Below are positions 15,223-17,815 of a stretch of DNA of 17,815 nucleotides, piece after piece. Source of the stretch: Thiomargarita sp. (GTDB lineage: Bacteria > Pseudomonadota > Gammaproteobacteria > Beggiatoales > Beggiatoaceae). Position numbers and translations under genes: made by a program. The notes under the pieces are model-generated. The model was not told the origin of the DNA. It saw only the letters and a program-made list of their open reading frames with translations, and made no database searches. Location of the stretch: assembly GCA_020721025.1 (NCBI GenBank), contig DYNO01000049.1, positions 1 through 17,815 on the forward strand. Reading direction: 5' to 3'. How positions within the stretch are numbered: the first letter of the stretch is position 1; every line of letters starts with the position of its first letter.

Positions 15223-15894
15223 ATGAATAAAGCCTATATTTTACCCTCGTTACAAAATTTTTCTGATAAAACAAACACCTTAACTGCTGAAAATTTACAA
15301 TGTATTCGTGACGATAGAATTTTGTTTGAAGGGCTAAATTTCACATTGCGAACTGGGGAAGTTTTGCAAATTGAAGGACGCAATGGCAGTGGTAAAACCA
15401 GTTTACTGCGCATTTTATGTGGCTTGACCTTGCCCACAGAAGGAACAGTGTTGTGGAAAAACCAAGATATTCAAACTACTCGAACTGAATTTTGTGCAGA
15501 ATTGAGCTATATCGGACACGTTCCCGGCATCAAACAAGAATTGACTCCATTAGAAAATCTCGCGATCACTCAAGCATTGGGCGCGCAAACAACGGCAATT
15601 CCTCGCACTGAAGCATTGTCTATTGTGGGATTGTACGGGTTTGAAGACGTGCCTACACGCAATTTATCGGCGGGGCAACAACGGCGGGTGGCTTTGGCGC
15701 GGCTGTTAATCCACCATACGCCCTTGTGGATTTTAGACGAACCGTTCACTGCGTTGGATAAAACTGCAATTGCGATGGTCGAAGCGTTGTTGGACGCTCA
15801 TGCGCGGCGCGGTGGAATGGTGGTGGTCACTTCGCATCATCACATCAACTGTGAATATGCCAAATGCTTACATCTCACTGAATTTTCAGAATAA
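15223..15894 (+). CDS. ccmA: Cytochrome c biogenesis (heme exporter) ABC ATPase CcmA
   Basis: A 223-residue ABC ATPase. Walker A GRNGSGKT is at 52-59, the ABC signature LSAGQQRR at 148-155, Walker B LWILDEPFTALD at 168-179 and the H-loop histidine in TSHHH near 205. The single short ABC domain, the GEVLQIEGRNGSGKTSLLR context and the GHVPGIKQELTPLENL segment match CcmA, which powers the CcmBC complex that releases heme-loaded CcmE in System I cytochrome c maturation. I take ATG 15223 as start; an upstream TTG at 15199 would also be in frame. The N-terminus is about 20 residues longer than typical CcmA. The expected next gene, ccmB, is absent: the stop TAA is immediately followed by the feoC stop on the other strand. 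The protein is intact, so the remaining ccm genes must lie elsewhere if the pathway works. Confidence 0.9.
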   Translation: MNKAYILPSLQNFSDKTNTLTAENLQCIRDDRILFEGLNFTLRTGEVLQIEGRNGSGKTSLLRILCGLTLPTEGTVLWKNQDIQTTRTEFCAELSYIGHVPGIKQELTPLENLAITQALGAQTTAIPRTEALSIVGLYGFEDVPTRNLSAGQQRRVALARLLIHHTPLWILDEPFTALDKTAIAMVEALLDAHARRGGMVVVTSHHHINCEYAKCLHLTEFSE

Positions 15895-16119
15895 CTACGC
15901 CTCAATCCACTGGTAAATTTCCAAATTCGCCGGATCGGTGCGACAACAGCCTTTATTACAAGCAACTCCTTGAATATGACGTACTTTTCCCTTGCGTACC
16001 CAATGATCCAACATCCCGCGCACCACCTCCGGTTCCGTGTCAAAATGATAGGCAATATCCATGACTGGAACTTGGGGACGTTGTTGCAAATATTCTTTCA
16101 ATTCAACCAAGCGCATCAT
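15895..16119 (-). CDS. feoC: FeoC-like [Fe-S]-dependent winged-helix protein
   Basis: A 74-residue protein of FeoC size. Residues 1-50 form a small winged helix (LVELKEYLQQRPQVPVMDIAYHF, then EVVRGMLDHWVRKGKV); C54, C58 and C59 in VACNKGCCR fit the cysteine cluster that in FeoC binds an Fe-S cluster and senses oxygen or iron. FeoC binds and protects the ferrous-iron transporter FeoB or regulates feo transcription. Start: GTG 16122, ATG 16119 and ATG 16116 are consecutive; GAGGGAAG supports ATG 16119. It is the last gene of a Fur-box-driven unit and ends tail-to-tail with ccmA with no intergenic base. feoA and feoB are not in the window. Its 5' part is duplicated upstream. Confidence 0.88.
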   Translation of the reverse strand: MMRLVELKEYLQQRPQVPVMDIAYHFDTEPEVVRGMLDHWVRKGKVRHIQGVACNKGCCRTDPANLEIYQWIEA

Positions 16120-16122
16120 CAC

Positions 16123-16292
16123 TTCCCTCGCTAAAAAAGGTGAACATAAAAATCCGGTTTGAATCGGTGCACCGCATTTTTACGTTCACAAAGGACGACC
16201 CCGTGTAAATTCTTGTAAACTAACGACTTCATAGTGTGAACCCGTGTCCAGCAACTGCCAGACATAATGCAACGATTCCCGTCACAATAATG
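16123..16292 (-). pseudogene. 5'-truncated second copy of the decayed small membrane-protein gene
   Basis: This stretch, immediately upstream of feoC, is identical to the last 170 bp of the same decayed gene in copy B. It begins in the middle of its membrane segment at the duplication junction, so it lacks start codon and ribosome-binding site. It carries the same in-frame stops (RPL followed by TGA and TAA) and is certainly non-coding as it stands. It now forms the leader of the intact feoC. Confidence 0.7.
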
Positions 16293-16365
16293 GATGAGCA
16301 ATATCCATGACCGGAACTTGAGGACGTTGCTGCAAATATTCTCTCAATTCAACCAAGCGCATCAT
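16282..16365 (-). pseudogene. feoC: Truncated feoC copy (first 23 codons)
   Basis: ATG 16365, preceded by the same GAGGGAAG as the intact gene, opens MMRLVELREYLQQRPQVPVM and then DIA, matching FeoC except for K8 to R. The duplication junction follows; four foreign codons (HPLL) lead to TGA at 16284-16282. The 27-residue product lacks the second half of the winged helix and all cysteines. Of the four differences from the intact copy one is non-synonymous. Confidence 0.85.
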
Positions 16366-16573
16366 CACTTCCCTCGCTAAAAAAGGTGAACATAAAAATC
16401 CGGTTTGAATCGGTGCACCGCATTTTTACGTTCACAAAGGACGACCCCGTGTAAATTCTTGTAAACTAACGACTTCATAGTGTGAACCCGTGTCCAGCAA
16501 CTGCCAGACATAATGCAACGATTCCCGTCACAATAATGTAGGCACTCAGCCATTTTTCCATTTTAATCAACAT
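16366..16573 (-). pseudogene. Small membrane protein gene, apparently frameshifted, between the DUF2325 gene and feoC
   Basis: AGAGGTGA at good spacing precedes ATG 16573. The literal frame encodes a 32-residue peptide, MLIKMEKWLSAYIIVTGIVA and then a short tail, with one transmembrane helix, stopping at 16475. After residue 20 a shift of one base gives a far more protein-like continuation: YVWQLLDTGSHYEVV, SLQEFTRGRPL, then TGA/TAA, then KCGAPIQTGFLCSPFLAR running in frame to the feoC start. The two stops vanish if one assumes loss of TG in a TGTG run and of one A in an A run, which would restore C-E-R-K between the parts. Both duplicate copies share these lesions. I read it as a formerly intact membrane-anchored protein with a cysteine-containing tail. 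Alternatively the 32-residue peptide is the functional product. Family not recognised. Confidence 0.55.
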
Positions 16574-16574
16574 A

Positions 16575-16895
16575 TTAATGTTTCACCTCTTTGCAATGTG
16601 CCGCTTGAGGACACAAACCGCATTTATCCAAGCAACGGGTCAAATCACCCATGCTACGTTTGCAGGCAATGAACGGAACGTTTTGTTCTTTCGCCAGTTT
16701 TCTGAAATTTGACATCACGTTATGCCCCACAAAATCGGTGAAGAGAATAATCGCACTCGGATTCAATTTATTCACCGCCGAGCCGTTTTGCATCTTGGGT
16801 TGCCGACCCGTGATGTGCTTATAATCCGCTAAACCACGCTCTTTCAGCACTTGTTCAATATTTCCTAGTCGATCTGCGCCAACAACGAGTAACAT
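16575..16895 (-). CDS. DUF2325-type small protein with cysteine-rich C-terminus
   Basis: A 106-residue protein beginning MLLVVGADRLGNIEQVLKERG, followed by an alternating strand/helix pattern with SAIILFTDFVGHNVMSNFRK and VPFIACKRSMGDL. This is the Rossmann-like DUF2325 fold, of unknown function. Its C-terminus carries C88-x3-C92-x2-C95-x5-C101 plus C78, a plausible metal or iron-sulfur site. ATG 16895 is chosen because AAAAAGGAGT lies just upstream; the 15-codon upstream extension to 16940 would be translated through the Fur box and -10 element and is not real. It is the first gene after a Fur-box promoter and is followed by the membrane-protein remnant and feoC, so it is probably an iron-responsive gene. 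Confidence 0.82.
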   Translation of the reverse strand: MLLVVGADRLGNIEQVLKERGLADYKHITGRQPKMQNGSAVNKLNPSAIILFTDFVGHNVMSNFRKLAKEQNVPFIACKRSMGDLTRCLDKCGLCPQAAHCKEVKH

Positions 16896-16922
16896 AGTGT
16901 ACTCCTTTTTCGATGAGTCATG

Positions 16923-16941
16923 AATGAGAATTATTATCATT
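16923..16941 (-). promoter_or_regulatory. Fur box
   Basis: AATGAGAATTATTATCATT is a close match to the 19-bp consensus GATAATGATAATCATTATC in its repeat structure. It overlaps the -10 box of the promoter of the DUF2325-feoC unit and ends 28 bp before the start codon. Fur with iron bound should repress this unit, so it is expected to be expressed under iron limitation. Confidence 0.85.
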
Positions 16942-16958
16942 TACAGCCAACCTGTCAA
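16930..16958 (-). promoter_or_regulatory. Promoter of the DUF2325-feoC unit
   Basis: On the minus strand a perfect TTGACA (16958-16953) is followed after 17 bp by AATAAT (16935-16930). The -10 box is embedded in the Fur box, an arrangement that lets Fur block RNA polymerase directly. Confidence 0.75.
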
Positions 16959-17365
16959 GTCCATTGAGTGATATATCAGTAATCATTAATATAATGAACC
17001 GCTTACCAATGCAATGTTTTCATTTCTCGTCAGACATGATAACAAAATGAGGGCTCAAAATTGATTATCAAGGGGGGACAGAAAAACCAGATAATCATTT
17101 GAAATTGTAGCTTGATCAGATGACTGTCACATGAATCAATTGCTATCTATTTGAATTTAATCGAGATTAATGATAAATATAATGATAGAGAATTTAATGC
17201 AAATTGAATACCACCAACGAATGATTAACGCGGTTTGCCGGTGTACTGGGTCATAAAAGTGTCGATATTTTATTGCGTTGCAACAATGATATGGGATTTG
17301 CATGACCGTTTATCGGATAGGAAAGACATCTTGTCAGCGTTGACGCACCATTTTTTTATAATAAA

Positions 17366-17468
17366 TTGATTAATCAAGTAATCTTGTTTAATATTTTTTT
17401 TATACAACGATAAAATAAACTTCAGATCAACATCCCGTTAATGATTAATCGAAAATGATTAATCGAAA
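17366..17468. repeat. Three copies of the palindrome GATTAATC, two in a 14-bp tandem repeat
   Basis: TTGATTAATCAA (17366-17377) is a perfect 12-bp palindrome. ATGATTAATCGAAA then occurs twice without spacer at 17441-17454 and 17455-17468. The shared core is GATTAATC. Phased copies of a palindrome suggest binding sites of a dimeric regulator, although the AT-richness makes chance a contender. Confidence 0.5.
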
Positions 17469-17656
17469 TAAATGCAATGGTTCAGATAGGTTGCCATGAT
17501 TGTTTTTAAAATCAGTTTGTTAGCAATGTCGATTTCATTCTTTAACTCGCTGAAATTGAACTAAAATTTTAAAATTGTCTAAACAATTGGAAATATTAGG
17601 TTGTGACAAATACAAGTTTTCAAATCCGCGTTTTTGCGATATGCTATGGTGTTCCT

Positions 17657-17673
17657 AAATCGTTTATAGATTT
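17657..17673 (+). repeat. Small hairpin, possible left-end structure of the IS200/IS605-type element
   Basis: AAATC and GATTT flank a 7-nt loop about 70 bp before the tnpB start, and ATCCGC/GCGGAT form a wider pair around it (about 17623-17679). IS200/IS605 elements carry subterminal hairpins recognised by TnpA rather than terminal inverted repeats. Position fits, but the hairpin is short. Confidence 0.3.
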
Positions 17674-17741
17674 GCGGATAGACAACCACTGTTGTACAAT
17701 TGGGTTAAATTGACAAAGTATTTAAAGTACCGGATTAAGCC

Positions 17742-17815
17742 ATGTTATTAGCCCACAAGATTGAATTAAGACCCACAGAGGAGCAAAAAGAATACCTCAA
17801 TAAGGCTTGTGGTAC
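17742..17815 (+). CDS. tnpB: IS200/IS605-family TnpB (OrfB) RNA-guided nuclease, N-terminal fragment
   Basis: The last 74 bp open with ATG and encode MLLAHKIELRPTEEQKEYL followed by NKACG, the characteristic TnpB start (a short basic strand, then L-x-P-T-x-x-Q, then a helix leading to a conserved C-G). The gene runs off the window, so catalytic residues cannot be judged. No TnpA is seen upstream, so it may be an IS1341-like tnpB-only element. Confidence 0.8.
   Translation, partial: MLLAHKIELRPTEEQKEYLNKACG

Larger units (their letters stand above)
16052..16538. repeat. 246-bp tandem duplication in the feoC region
   Basis: Copy A (16052-16292) and copy B (16298-16538) align with a constant 246-bp offset, separated by GATGA at the junction. 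They differ at only four positions (16066/16312, 16075/16321, 16084/16330, 16097/16343), all inside the feoC coding part; the remaining 185 bp from 16108 to 16292 are identical in both. The duplication carries the 5' end of feoC and the 3' part of the preceding decayed gene. Confidence 0.93.
16959..17741. other. AT-rich intergenic region before the TnpB gene
   Basis: About 780 bp without a credible gene; all frames are broken by frequent stops. It contains an 8-bp inverted repeat TGATTATC/GATAATCA (17062-17069, 17090-17097), a TTAATC-GA-GATTAA palindrome (17157-17170), three exact GATTAATC palindromes and, at the right, the presumed left end of an IS200/IS605-type element. Its left boundary cannot be placed. 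Confidence 0.5.

Noticed and set aside
15840..16055. 71-codon frame antisense to the ccmA end and shifted relative to feoC
   Set aside because: It overlaps two well-supported genes and has no features of its own.
17219..17300. Short peptide-like stretch with GVLGHKSVDILLR
   Set aside because: It resembles a possible integrase-like fragment, but the frame is only about 25 codons between stops and cannot be supported.
1..17815. CRISPR arrays, tRNA and rRNA genes
   Set aside because: I looked for regularly spaced direct repeats, cloverleaf ends with CCA and conserved rRNA segments and found none.

Overview
The window looks like a chromosomal segment of a moderately AT-rich gammaproteobacterium. 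The evidence is a classical trpD-trpC pair, a Fur-controlled FeoC/DUF2325 locus, CcmA, an AcrB-type RND pump and an SCP2-like protein. The many short inverted-repeat elements, the methylase/endonuclease pair and the TnpB fragment recall the repeat-rich genomes of sulfur-oxidising Thiotrichales (Beggiatoa/Thiothrix type), but that assignment is an impression, not a demonstration.

Layout. 1-3570 (minus): a secreted beta-propeller protein running off the left edge, preceded on its strand by a type II restriction endonuclease gene that overlaps its DNA methyltransferase gene by 4 bp; the methyltransferase carries an N-terminal HEAT-repeat region. 3571-3756: an 88-bp imperfect inverted repeat. 3757-5749 (minus): trpC and trpD behind a strong sigma70-type promoter. 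5750-6395: a nested inverted-repeat element (MITE-like) with no credible gene. 6396-8204 (minus): a stand-alone McrB-like AAA+ ATPase with a cysteine-rich N-terminal region and no visible McrC partner. 8205-9002: long AT-rich gap. 9015-9413 (plus): SCP2-like protein with a terminator. 9840-15071 (plus): RND adaptor and RND permease, the latter with an unusual C-terminal extension. 15223-15894 (plus): CcmA without ccmB. 15895-16958 (minus): a Fur-box promoter driving a cysteine-tailed DUF2325 protein, a small membrane-protein gene that appears frameshifted, and feoC; a 246-bp tandem duplication has produced a truncated feoC and a second copy of the decayed gene. 16959-17741: AT-rich gap with a repeated 8-bp palindrome. 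17742-17815 (plus): start of an IS200/IS605-family TnpB.

Functional units: (i) a restriction-modification pair; (ii) tryptophan biosynthesis steps 2 and 4; (iii) a two-component efflux system that needs an outer-membrane channel from elsewhere; (iv) iron-responsive genes next to a heme/cytochrome c maturation ATPase. The points most worth a second look are the duplicated and decaying gene in the Fur operon, the orphan McrB-like ATPase, the RND C-terminal extension and the nested inverted repeats.
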